Shown here: positions 33,410 to 41,405 of the stretch, in pieces
Layout: every line of letters begins with the position of its first letter
Position numbering within the stretch: position 1 is the first letter of the stretch
Origin: UBA920 sp038257015
GTDB lineage: Bacteria > Patescibacteriota > Doudnabacteria > UBA920
Length of the DNA stretch: 45,022 nt
Assembly (NCBI GenBank): GCA_038257015.1
Contig: JBBSJS010000003.1
Span: 1 to 45,022 of the forward strand
Reading direction: 5' to 3'
Notes under the pieces: generated by a model
The model's database searches: none
The model's input: the letters and a program-made list of their open reading frames with translations, nothing else
Told to the model about the DNA's origin: nothing
Translations under genes and position numbers: made by a program

Positions 33410-34567
33410 TTAGCTCAAGCTATCTTTGATAGAATTCCAAAAGGATTTGCTAACTTCTACCGTTTCTCCCTTTAACTCAGCCAGTTTTTTAAGTAATTCT
33501 GTTTCTTCTTTCGTTAACTTCTGAGGAACAAGCACGCGCGCTTTCAACAATAAGTCACCTCGACCATTCCCGTTAATCCTCGGCACGCCTTTGCCATTAA
33601 TCTTGAATATCTTGCCTGATTGGGTTCCTGCTGGAATCTTTAACTCAATTGTTCCATCCATGGTTTCAAATTTAATCTCTGCACCAAGTGATGCTTGAGT
33701 AAAACTAACCGGAATGTCATTGAGCAAGTTAAACCCTTCGCGCCTAAATTGATTATGTGTTTTAACTTTTACTAGCAAGTACAAATCTCCGGCACTCGAG
33801 CCACGATAACCAACTTCACCTTCACCAGTAATTTTAATCCGTTGTTGGTCGTCGATACCAGCTGGAATATTGACCTCTATAGTTCTGTCTTGTCGCTTTA
33901 CTCCTTTACCACTACATGTCTTACATGGTGTTTCTGGAACTTTACCATCCCCTTCGCAAGTATCGCACACAACTGAAGATGATACATTTCCAAAAATAGT
34001 TCGGCGCTGAGTCAATATCTGTCCTTGTCCATGACAAGTACCACATGTCACAACTTTAGAACCTTCCGCAGCACCACTTCCATTACAAGTTTGGCAATTA
34101 TCTTTTTTCTCGAGACGAATCTGTTTAGTAATTCCAAAAACAGCCTCTTCGAAACTAATGGTAATAGACATTTCTAAATCAATACCTTTTTTTCGTCTGG
34201 ATTGTGCCTGTCTGGCTCCGCCCCCAAACATATCTCCAAAAATATCACTGAAATCGAATTCAACACCGCCTTGACCAAAACCAGAGAAGTCGAAACCACC
34301 AGGGCCACCACCGAATGGATTACCACCACCAAAACCACCACCGTTGCGCTGGGCTTGGTCAAAAGTTTCACCATACTGGTCATACTGTGACCGTTTTTCT
34401 TGGTCGGAGAGAACTTGATAAGCTTCGTTGGCTTCTTTAAACTTGTCTTCGTTACCAGCTCCTTTATCGGGATGGAACTTGTGAGCAATCTTGCGGTAAG
34501 CTTTCTTTATTTCATCTGCACTAGCAGACTTATCAACTCCTAAAGTTTTGTAATAATCTTTTGCCAT
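33410..34567 (-). CDS. dnaJ: chaperone DnaJ
   Basis: Hsp40 co-chaperone that delivers clients to DnaK and stimulates its ATPase. The 385-aa protein has a complete J domain with HPD (32-34) and a Gly/Phe-rich linker. The zinc domain has four repeats (CQTCNGSG, CGTCHGQG, CDTCEGDG, CKTCSGKG), and the substrate-binding C-terminal domains follow. It is not in the dnaK operon: a plus-strand micro-ORF cluster separates them. It follows the DUF3467 gene by 13 bases. No CIRCE element is seen upstream. Confidence 0.96.
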   Translation of the reverse strand: MAKDYYKTLGVDKSASADEIKKAYRKIAHKFHPDKGAGNEDKFKEANEAYQVLSDQEKRSQYDQYGETFDQAQRNGGGFGGGNPFGGGPGGFDFSGFGQGGVEFDFSDIFGDMFGGGARQAQSRRKKGIDLEMSITISFEEAVFGITKQIRLEKKDNCQTCNGSGAAEGSKVVTCGTCHGQGQILTQRRTIFGNVSSSVVCDTCEGDGKVPETPCKTCSGKGVKRQDRTIEVNIPAGIDDQQRIKITGEGEVGYRGSSAGDLYLLVKVKTHNQFRREGFNLLNDIPVSFTQASLGAEIKFETMDGTIELKIPAGTQSGKIFKINGKGVPRINGNGRGDLLLKARVLVPQKLTKEETELLKKLAELKGETVEVSKSFWNSIKDSLS

Positions 34568-34580
34568 AATTTAATAGGAG

Positions 34581-34886
34581 CTACTCGGTTTGAAAACCAA
34601 AGCTGGGCTTATCTTCTTCTTTGACATCAACTGCACCATGTCTGCTTTCAAATTGTTTAACTTGATTACTCAGTGCTTCTGCTAAACGCTTAGCATGTGT
34701 TGGACTAATAATTATCCTACTTAATAACGAAGCTGCTGGTGAGTTCGGTAACAAGCTTACAAAATCCATAACAAACTCTTCGTTGCTACTACTAACTAAG
34801 ATTTGTGTTGCGTAGCTACCTTTTAAAGCCTCATCAGAAGTTTTGATTTTTATTTGGGCTTTATTTTCAGCCTGTGGATTACTCAT
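34581..34886 (-). CDS. DUF3467 family protein
   Basis: 101 aa of the DUF3467 family, small proteins of unknown function. The diagnostic pattern is YATQILVSSSNEEFVMDFVSLLP followed by SRIIISPTHAKRLAEALSNQVKQFE. It has no signal peptide. It is the first gene of a two-gene transcript with dnaJ, which hints at a proteostasis link by context only. No SD. Confidence 0.88.
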   Translation of the reverse strand: MSNPQAENKAQIKIKTSDEALKGSYATQILVSSSNEEFVMDFVSLLPNSPAASLLSRIIISPTHAKRLAEALSNQVKQFESRHGAVDVKEEDKPSFGFQTE

Positions 34887-34945
34887 GTTTGGTTATTTTT
34901 AATGATTGGGTTTATACTTATAGTGTAGATAAGGGAGGTGAATAG

Positions 34946-35140
34946 ATGGCAAATCCTTCAGGACGAGTGAGCTTACACGATGGCTTGCTCCACTTGTTTG
35001 GTCACAGAGCGAAACAACACAAATCGTCTCGTTCAAATATTGATCAAGCAATTTATAATCTTCTTTCACAAGAAGATGAGCATGGCGGTAAGAACTCTAA
35101 CAAAGAGCCCGCTAAGGAGAGTGATCCACATCTACGGTAG
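34946..35140 (+). CDS. orphan small protein, 64 aa
   Basis: Not recognised. The protein is hydrophilic and rich in His, Ser, Lys and Asn (MANPSGRVSLHDGLLHLFGH, then KQHKSSRSNIDQAIYNLL and a polar tail). GGGAGGTG lies seven bases before the ATG. A TTGGTT-18-TATACT promoter (34889-34918) overlaps the start of the divergent DUF3467 gene. It is transcribed against dnaJ/dnaK and leads into two further micro-ORFs that end in a strong terminator. Confidence 0.6.
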   Translation: MANPSGRVSLHDGLLHLFGHRAKQHKSSRSNIDQAIYNLLSQEDEHGGKNSNKEPAKESDPHLR

Positions 35141-35198
35141 GGATTGAACATACCCCCTACAAAACTGTTTTTATATACATCATAAGGAGGTTGGTCCA

Positions 35199-35231
35199 AT
35201 GAGTTACATACAAGTTGGCAGAAAGAAATGA
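35199..35231 (+). CDS. micro-ORF, 10 aa, with consensus SD
   Basis: MSYIQVGRKK is preceded by AGGAGG (35185-35190) at eight bases. Its TGA stop overlaps the ATG of the next micro-ORF, which would couple their translation. It may be a leader peptide. No homology can be judged at this length. Confidence 0.4.
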   Translation: MSYIQVGRKK

Positions 35232-35347
35232 ATCGGAGTGTTGATAAGAAATTATTTTTAGACAAAGTAATTCTTGCGACACCCCGCTTCCGAAAGAATT
35301 ACTTTGAGACCATAAGTTCTCTACATCTTAGGAAGCCCCTTCCCTGA
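35228..35347 (+). CDS. micro-ORF, 39 aa, coupled to the preceding one
   Basis: A basic 39-residue frame starting MNRSVDKKLFLDKVIL and ending HLRKPLP, in an ATGA overlap with the 10-aa ORF. A 12-bp perfect inverted repeat (AAAGTAATTCTT at 35264-35275 with 35294-35305, loop 18) lies within it. The DNA may therefore serve as structured RNA rather than, or as well as, a gene. Not recognised. Confidence 0.35.
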   Translation: MNRSVDKKLFLDKVILATPRFRKNYFETISSLHLRKPLP

Positions 35348-35380
35348 GTCGCGCCAGACCAAGCCCGCTTGCACCCCCAA

Positions 35381-35420
35381 GCACAGTTGTTACCCTAAAC
35401 ACAACTGTGCTGTTTTTTTT
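35381..35420 (+). terminator. terminator of the micro-ORF transcript
   Basis: A GCACAGTTGT/ACAACTGTGC stem with a 10-base loop and TGTTTTTTTT tail on the plus strand. It marks 34946-35420 as a plus-strand transcription unit ending two bases from the dnaK stop. Confidence 0.88.
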
Positions 35421-35422
35421 AC

Positions 35423-37312
35423 TTAATTTTTAGCTTCGTCGTCTTTTGGAACTTCCTTGAAGTCGGCATCAACAGGTTCTTCTGTTGTAGCCTCGCCTTC
35501 TGTAGATGTGCCATCGCTATTTTCAGCTGGTTTTTCCGCTTCATACATAGCTGCACCGACTTTTTGAATAGCATCAGACAAAGTTTGGAGTTTAGTAGTA
35601 ATTACATCGACATCTTCTTTGTCTTTGACATCTTTGAGTTCTTTAATAGCATTCTCGACGGCTTCTTTATCTTCAGCTTTTACTTTGTCACCGCCATCTT
35701 TCAAAGTTTTTTCGGAAACTGCAATAAGTGTATCTGCTTCATTACGCTTGTCTACTAGTTCGCGGCGAACACGGTCCTCAGAAGCATGGCTCTCAGCTTC
35801 TTTTTTCATTCGCTCAACTTCTTCGTCAGAAAGGTTAGTCGAACCTTGGATAGTTATGTGTTGCTCTTTACCAGTACCTTTGTCTTTAGCAGAAACTTTC
35901 AAGATACCACTGGCATCAATGTCGAAAGTTACTTCCACTTGAGGCACTCCCCGAGGAGCTGGTGGTAATCCATCTAAAGTGAAGGTTCCTAGAGATTTAT
36001 TATCTTTCGCAAATTCGCGTTCTCCTTGTAAGACATGAATCTGTACTGAAGTTTGATTATCAGCAGCAGTGGAGAAGACTTGAGATTTTGAAGTTGGTAC
36101 GGTTGTGTTGCGGTCGATTAAAGATGTACGTACACCGCCTAATGTTTCAAGACCAAGAGTTAGAGGCGTTACGTCAAGAAGTAAAATTTCTTTACCTTGA
36201 ACATCACCACCTAATACACCAGCTTGCACAGCAGCACCTTTAGCTACTGCTTCCATTGGATCTACACCACGTTCAACTTGTTTACCAACATAGTCCTCGA
36301 TAAATTTTTGAACGATAGGCATACGGGTTGGTCCACCAATCAAAATAATTTTTTCGATTCCGTTTGGAGTTAGTCCAGCATCCTTAATCGCTTGCTCAAC
36401 TGGAGCGCGCATGCGGGATACAATTGGTTTTACCAAATCTTCTAACTTCGCTCGAGTAATCTTCATTTCTAAGTTCTTTGAACCACTTTCATCTTGAGCA
36501 ATGAAAGGTAGAACAATATCAGTTTCTAAGGTTGTAGAAAGTTCAATTTTAGCTTTTTCAGCCGCTTCACGAACACGGTTCATGGCCATTCTATCACCGG
36601 TGACATCAATACCAGATTGGGATTTAAATTCAGAAGTAATAAAATTAATCATAGCTTCATCCATATCTTTACCACCAAGAGCTGTATCACCAGAAGTAGA
36701 CTTTACTTCGAAAGTGGCTTGAGTTTTGCCATCCTCTTCAACTTCTGAAAATTCCATAATGGTCACATCTAGCGTACCACCACCTAAGTCGAATACTAAA
36801 ATTTTCTGATCTAACGCGCCAGATTTATCAATACCATAAGCGAAGGCTGCAGCTGTTGGTTCGTTAATTACACGCACCACTTCAAGTCCTGCAATTTCAC
36901 CAGCTTGTTTTGTAGCTTGGCGTTGAGCATCATCAAAGTAAGCAGGGACAGTAATAACTGCTTTCTCTACTTTATCTCCAAGATAGCTTTCAGCATCACG
37001 CTTGATTTTTTGCAAAATGAAAGCACTGATTTGTTCTGGGCTGTATTCTTTATCATTAATTTTGTAACGGAAAGAAGTACCCATTTTACGCTTTGCTTCA
37101 AATACGGTTCCTTCTGGGTTTGTGACAGCTTGACGACGAGCTGGCTCTCCGACAAGTAATTGTCCATCTTTTGTAAAAGCGACATAAGATGGGAACGCTT
37201 TTCCGCCTAAGGAATTTCCTTCTGCTGCAGGGATGATGACAGGCTTACCGCCTTCAATTGCAGATGCTGCTGAGTTAGAAGTTCCTAAGTCGATTCCAAT
37301 AATTTTTGACAT
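35423..37312 (-). CDS. dnaK: chaperone DnaK (Hsp70)
   Basis: ATP-driven chaperone of 629 aa. The ATPase domain starts GIDLGTSNSAASAIEGGKP and contains AVITVPAYFDDAQRQATK, VRVINEPTAAAFAYG and VFDLGGGTLDV. The substrate domain has DVTPLTLGLETLGG, and the acidic tail is typical. An insert-like LGGKAFPSYVAF after NAEG-equivalent AAEGNS marks the DnaK subtype also found in some archaea and other bacteria; this is recalled from sequence form, not a tree. AAGGA lies 11 bases before the ATG. It is the last gene of the hrcA-grpE-37330-dnaK operon. Confidence 0.97.
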   Translation of the reverse strand: MSKIIGIDLGTSNSAASAIEGGKPVIIPAAEGNSLGGKAFPSYVAFTKDGQLLVGEPARRQAVTNPEGTVFEAKRKMGTSFRYKINDKEYSPEQISAFILQKIKRDAESYLGDKVEKAVITVPAYFDDAQRQATKQAGEIAGLEVVRVINEPTAAAFAYGIDKSGALDQKILVFDLGGGTLDVTIMEFSEVEEDGKTQATFEVKSTSGDTALGGKDMDEAMINFITSEFKSQSGIDVTGDRMAMNRVREAAEKAKIELSTTLETDIVLPFIAQDESGSKNLEMKITRAKLEDLVKPIVSRMRAPVEQAIKDAGLTPNGIEKIILIGGPTRMPIVQKFIEDYVGKQVERGVDPMEAVAKGAAVQAGVLGGDVQGKEILLLDVTPLTLGLETLGGVRTSLIDRNTTVPTSKSQVFSTAADNQTSVQIHVLQGEREFAKDNKSLGTFTLDGLPPAPRGVPQVEVTFDIDASGILKVSAKDKGTGKEQHITIQGSTNLSDEEVERMKKEAESHASEDRVRRELVDKRNEADTLIAVSEKTLKDGGDKVKAEDKEAVENAIKELKDVKDKEDVDVITTKLQTLSDAIQKVGAAMYEAEKPAENSDGTSTEGEATTEEPVDADFKEVPKDDEAKN

Positions 37313-37329
37313 ATGTTTAAATTCCTTTC

Positions 37330-37863
37330 TTAAAATGTGATGGAGTTAATAATCTCATTTACAATCTGCTGATCTTCAGAGTCCTCACTCGCTTGAACAA
37401 ACAAAGTTTCATCGTTTCCTAAATCAAAGAAGTAGTAATTACTGACCAACTCATTGCCATCTAACTGAGTAAATTTCTGAATTTTAAATCCTTTTGAGGT
37501 AATAAGATCTTCCAATTTTGAAATATACTTAGCATTATCACCTGATTGAGCACTATCAATAGTATTTTGCTTCACCCACGATCCTTCAACGAAAAAGTCT
37601 GCGTAAGACATTGAACTAGTTTCTTTCATCACCGAGTAAGTTTGTTCATCGAAAGAAACTTGAGTTTTAGAAATCGGGTTATAAAAGTTAATAGTAACTG
37701 CCGAGCTTTGTTGAGTAGTTTCAACAGGATTACTTTCGTCTATCTGCTTTCCCTGTTGCTGGCTCATACTAATCTGATTGCTTTCGCCTTGTGAATTAAT
37801 ATATGCGAGTATACCGCCGATGATAAGGACAGCTACTACTATTAAACCAATTGTTTTTGACAT
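37330..37863 (-). CDS. membrane-anchored extracytoplasmic protein of unknown function inside the heat-shock operon
   Basis: 177 aa. Residues 4-22 form a single hydrophobic helix without a lipobox, followed by a Gln/Ser-rich linker (25-55) and a beta/alpha domain outside the membrane (TINFYNPISKTQVSFDEQTYSVM to the end). I do not recognise the domain; there is a loose likeness to PsbP-type folds. It begins three bases after grpE and ends 17 bases before dnaK, so it is clearly co-transcribed with cytosolic chaperones. That is unusual for an exported protein. Confidence 0.8.
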   Translation of the reverse strand: MSKTIGLIVVAVLIIGGILAYINSQGESNQISMSQQQGKQIDESNPVETTQQSSAVTINFYNPISKTQVSFDEQTYSVMKETSSMSYADFFVEGSWVKQNTIDSAQSGDNAKYISKLEDLITSKGFKIQKFTQLDGNELVSNYYFFDLGNDETLFVQASEDSEDQQIVNEIINSITF

Positions 37864-37866
37864 AAG

Positions 37867-38361
37867 TTAATTCCCTTTCTTTGTTACCACCACCTGGCTA
37901 GGTCGTACCACTTTGCCGTTAATCTCGTACCCAGTTTGTAATTCTTCGGCGATAACCCCATCTGACTCGCCTTCTATTTCTCGAATCGCTTCGTGATAAT
38001 TAGGGTCAAACTGTTTACCCACTGCATCAATTTTCTTCACACCCATTTCTTCTAAAACTTTGTCTAGTTTTTGCAAAGTGCCGTTAATTCCTTTCAACCA
38101 GTTTTCATCAACTGAATCGGGTACTTGTTTTAGGCCTTGCTGTAATGCATCTAGAGTTGGTAGCAGTTTTACAACCGTTACTTCTTTGGCGAAGTCCAGA
38201 ATCTCGGCTTGCTTGGATTCCTCTCGCTTCTTATAGTTTTCAAAGTCTGCTTGAGAGCGCTGCCAGCCTGTCAGATTTTTTAACGCTTGCTCCTGAGCTT
38301 GAGCTAATTGATTTTCTATATCATTTGGATTGACTTGGTCTGTATCTAAATTTTCGTCCAT
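37867..38361 (-). CDS. grpE: nucleotide exchange factor GrpE
   Basis: 164 aa. The dimeric coiled-coil N-terminus runs from about 10 to 75 (LAQAQEQALKNLTGWQRSQADFENYKKR). It leads into the beta domain with FDPNYHEAIREIEGE and NGKVVRPSQVVV, the family signature, which opens DnaK for ADP release. It lies six bases after hrcA and has no SD. Confidence 0.95.
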   Translation of the reverse strand: MDENLDTDQVNPNDIENQLAQAQEQALKNLTGWQRSQADFENYKKREESKQAEILDFAKEVTVVKLLPTLDALQQGLKQVPDSVDENWLKGINGTLQKLDKVLEEMGVKKIDAVGKQFDPNYHEAIREIEGESDGVIAEELQTGYEINGKVVRPSQVVVTKKGN

Positions 38362-38367
38362 AGGTTT

Positions 38368-39129
38368 CTAGTTAATGTATGTAAAAATAATTATTGCTGC
38401 TGTACCACCTCCACCACTTAATAATTTTGTAATGTATTCTAGAAGGCTGATGTTCTTTGGGTACTTCATGGATTTAGGACCGACTAAACCGATGACACCT
38501 TTTTTCCCCGATGGGAGCTGTAAACCAGAGACAATTATAGAGTAATCCGAGTTTTTTGATAGCGTCACCTCTTTACCAATGATTGTTTTGGCAGATTCGT
38601 CGCCGTATTGCTCTATCATTTCATCTGCATAATCATCTAAGTTGTCGAAAAACTGAGCAATTTCTTTAGCATCTTCTGATGGTAAATTTTCGTTTGAAAG
38701 TAAGTTAGATAATCCAGTGGATGAAACTTCTTCAGGAAAAATCGTGAATGATGCTTGCGAAGAATGAAGTGCCAGAACTTTAGCTAATCTGCGACCAATC
38801 TCGGCGTTCACAGCTTGAAGCTTTATCACTTCACGCCGCAAAGTTTCTTGCTCTTTCATACTCAACTTCACGCGATCCATAAGTTGATTTACAAAATAGC
38901 GAAAGCCTTCGTCTGTGGGAATTCGTCCGGCTGAAGTGTGAGGATGAGAAATATAACCTTGCTCCTCTAATATCTGCATCTCGTTTCTGATAGTTGCCCC
39001 ACTCATATTGAAGTAGCCATTATCGATTAGCTCTCTACTGGAAACTGGTTTGCAGTTTTCAGAATGAATCTTTACTATGGCCGCTAAAACGCCAGCTTGC
39101 CGTGGAGTGATTTCTTGTTTGGTTTTCAT
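38368..39129 (-). CDS. hrcA: heat-inducible transcription repressor HrcA
   Basis: Represses the heat-shock operon by binding CIRCE. The N-terminal winged helix (ITPRQAGVLAAIVKIH, SGATIRNEMQILEEQGYISHPHTSAGRIPTDEGFRYF) is complete. At 253 aa the protein is shorter than the usual 320-345 aa, with a reduced GAF-like region, but VSGLQLPSGKKGVIGLVGPKSMKYPKNISLLEYI at the C-terminus is retained. It is the first gene after the CIRCE operator. No SD. Confidence 0.93.
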   Translation of the reverse strand: MKTKQEITPRQAGVLAAIVKIHSENCKPVSSRELIDNGYFNMSGATIRNEMQILEEQGYISHPHTSAGRIPTDEGFRYFVNQLMDRVKLSMKEQETLRREVIKLQAVNAEIGRRLAKVLALHSSQASFTIFPEEVSSTGLSNLLSNENLPSEDAKEIAQFFDNLDDYADEMIEQYGDESAKTIIGKEVTLSKNSDYSIIVSGLQLPSGKKGVIGLVGPKSMKYPKNISLLEYITKLLSGGGGTAAIIIFTYIN

Positions 39130-39189
39130 ACAGCTTTATTAGTTAAGCGTCATTAAATGTCTGCAAGATTTATGACGGACACTGAAATA

Positions 39190-39218
39190 AATATAATTCA
39201 CAATTAGCACTCTGTCAA
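39190..39218 (-). promoter_or_regulatory. promoter of the hrcA-grpE-dnaK operon
   Basis: TTGACA (39213-39218), a 17-base spacer and TATATT (39190-39195) on the minus strand. The -35 box lies in the CIRCE spacer and right arm, so HrcA binding would block RNA polymerase. Confidence 0.85.
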
Positions 39219-39230
39219 GTAGAGTGCTAA
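39204..39230. promoter_or_regulatory. CIRCE operator
   Basis: A perfect 9-9-9 element: TTAGCACTC (39204-39212), a nine-base spacer and GAGTGCTAA (39222-39230). This is the HrcA binding site. I saw no second copy near dnaJ. Confidence 0.97.
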
Positions 39231-39285
39231 TTTAAATCGGGTTTAAATTTGGAAGTATCTAAGCCTTATGCCAAAGCATAATAAA

Positions 39286-39309
39286 AGCGCCCCTACATCA
39301 AGGAGCGCT
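39286..39309. terminator. terminator of the 39325 gene
   Basis: An AGCGC/GCGCT-based stem (8 bp on the minus strand with one G-U) with T-rich flanks on both sides. Confidence 0.65.
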
Positions 39310-39324
39310 GTTTTTTATGGCTGT

Positions 39325-39876
39325 TTATGCCACAGTTTTTTCGGAGATTTCAAGATATTTTTCTGCAAAAAAGCCAGTTAACCCGACTTCAACCGCTTTT
39401 TTGAAAACTTCCGAGTTATCAACGAATTTTTTCTGCAAAGGTATGTATGATGGACAATGTTGCTTAATAAGACTGCTCATCATAGCCACTGCTCGATTGA
39501 CCTTTACTTCATTGTCGCTCTCGATCATCACTGTTCTTTCCCAAAATGGAGTAACTCTCCAACTTTCGAAGTTTTTATCAAGCCATCCACAAACAATGAC
39601 TTCAGCTACTTCAGCATAAACTTCTGTGAAATTGTCTTGCTTGGGAGCGATTGTCTGACACACATTGATAAGTGGATTTTGCTCGCACTTGTCGCGTGTG
39701 ACAATTTCTTTTGACATTCTATTAGCGCACTTCCATGCATCACGCTCACTGTCGAACACTTTAGTTTCTTCCAAAACTTTAAGTGTTGCAATGGTTTTGA
39801 CTGGAGATTTTTTTAAATGAACGCCGACCACGAAGACATTAAACCATTTGGGTTCGATCAACTCTGGAACTTCCAT
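39325..39876 (-). CDS. orphan protein of unknown function, 183 aa
   Basis: Not recognised. The protein is soluble. The N-terminal beta-like strand WFNVFVVGVHLKK is followed by helix-rich stretches with several cysteines (C50, C64, C73, C96, C139), not in a CxxC arrangement. The motif SERDAWKCANRMSKEIV and the C-terminal FFAEKYLEI are not known to me. AGGAGG lies ten bases before the ATG and a terminator follows, the same self-contained design as the other orphan genes. A TTTACA box upstream lacks a clear -10 partner. Confidence 0.75.
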   Translation of the reverse strand: MEVPELIEPKWFNVFVVGVHLKKSPVKTIATLKVLEETKVFDSERDAWKCANRMSKEIVTRDKCEQNPLINVCQTIAPKQDNFTEVYAEVAEVIVCGWLDKNFESWRVTPFWERTVMIESDNEVKVNRAVAMMSSLIKQHCPSYIPLQKKFVDNSEVFKKAVEVGLTGFFAEKYLEISEKTVA

Positions 39877-39956
39877 ATTTCAGTACCCTCCTACAAATTG
39901 AACTACTTTGAAAACATCATAACTACAAACCTTAAAAATATCAATGTAAAGTTAAC

Positions 39957-39985
39957 TTGACATTAGTTTTAGCTTAGTTTATTAT
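39957..39985 (+). promoter_or_regulatory. promoter of the thioredoxin cluster
   Basis: TTGACA (39957-39962), a 17-base spacer and TATTAT (39980-39985). A small ACGGC/GCCGT hairpin precedes the AAGGA SD of the first gene. Confidence 0.85.
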
Positions 39986-40028
39986 TAATACAAGATAAAT
40001 AAACGGCTAAAGCCGTAAGGAAACTAAA

Positions 40029-40613
40029 ATGAACAAGCAAGTAATTATCGGCTTAGTAGTAGCCGGATTGGTAATAATTGGGTTAGCGGTGTATAGCTCA
40101 AGCCAAAATACTGCTAATGAAGTAGCGTCTGAAAATACCCAAACACAATCACAAGACCCCGCCCAGAGTAATGGTGATGCAATGATGAGTAAAGACGATA
40201 AAATGATGGCAGATGACGATGCAATGATGTCTGGTGACGACAAAATAATGATGAGCGCAGACGGTGAAACCATGATGTCTGACGACAAAATGATGGCAAA
40301 AAGTGGTAGCTATAAAGACTACTCCCAGTCCACAGTACAAACAGAATTCTCTGCTGATAATAAAGTAGTATTATTTTTCCATGCTCCATGGTGCCCATTC
40401 TGTAAATCTGCCGACACCGCGTTCTCCACACGAACCAGCGAGATTCCAAGCGGAGTGACTGTATTAAAAACAGATTACGACTCTAACGATGAGCTTAAAA
40501 AGAAATATGGAGTTACTTACCAACACACATTTGTGCAAATCGATGCTTCAGGCAATATGATTACCAAATGGAATGGTGGCGACATTGACTCTTTAATCAA
40601 AAACCTAAAGTAA
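40029..40613 (+). CDS. membrane-anchored thioredoxin with a Met/Asp-rich linker
   Basis: 194 aa. A membrane helix (4-23) and a Gln/Asn-rich spacer lead to a 40-residue segment (51-90) with six MM doublets alternating with Asp, Ser and Lys. The thioredoxin domain (about 95-194) carries C122-P-F-C125 in APWCPFCKSAD, a disulfide oxidoreductase active site facing outward. The CPFC dipeptide differs from the classic CGPC and is closer to glutaredoxin/DsbA-like choices. The Met-rich part might bind copper(I) or act as an oxidation buffer; this is inference. CcdA and a TlpA/DipZ-like protein follow, suggesting an electron-transfer chain. Confidence 0.88.
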   Translation: MNKQVIIGLVVAGLVIIGLAVYSSSQNTANEVASENTQTQSQDPAQSNGDAMMSKDDKMMADDDAMMSGDDKIMMSADGETMMSDDKMMAKSGSYKDYSQSTVQTEFSADNKVVLFFHAPWCPFCKSADTAFSTRTSEIPSGVTVLKTDYDSNDELKKKYGVTYQHTFVQIDASGNMITKWNGGDIDSLIKNLK

Positions 40614-40625
40614 CCACTAAATAAA

Positions 40626-40659
40626 TAGGCACTGTGTTATAGAAATAACGCAGTGCCTA
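40626..40659 (+). terminator. hairpin between thioredoxin and ccdA
   Basis: A 15-bp stem with one G-U (40626-40640 with 40645-40659) and an AGAA loop. It lacks a long T run, so it may be a partial terminator or an mRNA-stability element. Confidence 0.6.
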
Positions 40660-40674
40660 CAAACTTTATAAATC

Positions 40675-41394
40675 ATGATAGAAATTTTATTCGCAATCCT
40701 AGCTGGTATTCTAACTATTGGAGCACCTTGTATTCTACCATTGCTTCCAATTTTATTAGGCAGTGCCGTGGGTAGCACATCTAAAACTCGACCGTTGTTT
40801 ATTGCTGGCGGTTTTATTGTGATGTTCAGCATCGTTGGTCTAACCCTGTCATATATTACGACCAGTTTGAATATCAGCCCAGGATTACTAAGAGATATTG
40901 CGGTAGTAGCATTGGCACTATTTGGCGTCTTAATGATTTGGCCAACACCTTTCGAAAAACTGACTGCTTATTTGAGCACCTTTACCACAAAAGCTACTGC
41001 ACTAAGTGGCAAGGCTGGTAATGGCAACCTCAGCGGTTTTGTTCTTGGCCTAATGCTGGGACTTATTTGGACTCCATGTGCAGGACCTGTGTTGGGTTCA
41101 ATCCTGACGCTAATCGCAACGCAAGCTCAGTTAAGCCAAGCAGCGGTTCTGTTAGTGGCTTATGCTATTGGAGCTGGCATACCGATGCTAGTTATTGCAT
41201 ACGGTGGTCAGTTTGTCACAAATCGTGTTCGATTGCTTGCCAACTATACTACAAGAGTTCAACAAGTTTTTGGTGTTATAATTGTGTTGTTAGCAATAGC
41301 GATGTATTTCCAATACGATCTGGTTCTACAAGCAAAAGTCTTAGAATTCTATGACTTTAGTAGTCTTGAATCAAAGCTCATTAAACCCCAGTAA
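40675..41394 (+). CDS. ccdA: cytochrome c biogenesis/thiol transporter CcdA
   Basis: 239 aa with six membrane helices. It passes electrons from cytosolic thioredoxin to extracytoplasmic thiol proteins. The two redox cysteines are visible: C19 in GAPCILPLLPILLG and C135 in WTPCAGPVLG, in helices 1 and 4 as expected. It lies between the Met-rich thioredoxin and the DipZ-like protein, its probable redox partners. No cytochrome c maturation genes are in the window, so general disulfide repair is the likelier role. Confidence 0.94.
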   Translation: MIEILFAILAGILTIGAPCILPLLPILLGSAVGSTSKTRPLFIAGGFIVMFSIVGLTLSYITTSLNISPGLLRDIAVVALALFGVLMIWPTPFEKLTAYLSTFTTKATALSGKAGNGNLSGFVLGLMLGLIWTPCAGPVLGSILTLIATQAQLSQAAVLLVAYAIGAGIPMLVIAYGGQFVTNRVRLLANYTTRVQQVFGVIIVLLAIAMYFQYDLVLQAKVLEFYDFSSLESKLIKPQ

Positions 41395-41405
41395 TTTCTA
41401 ACCCG

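Noticed and set aside
39325..39876. Zinc-finger protein reading of the 39325 gene
   Set aside because: It has several cysteines, but they are not in CxxC pairs.
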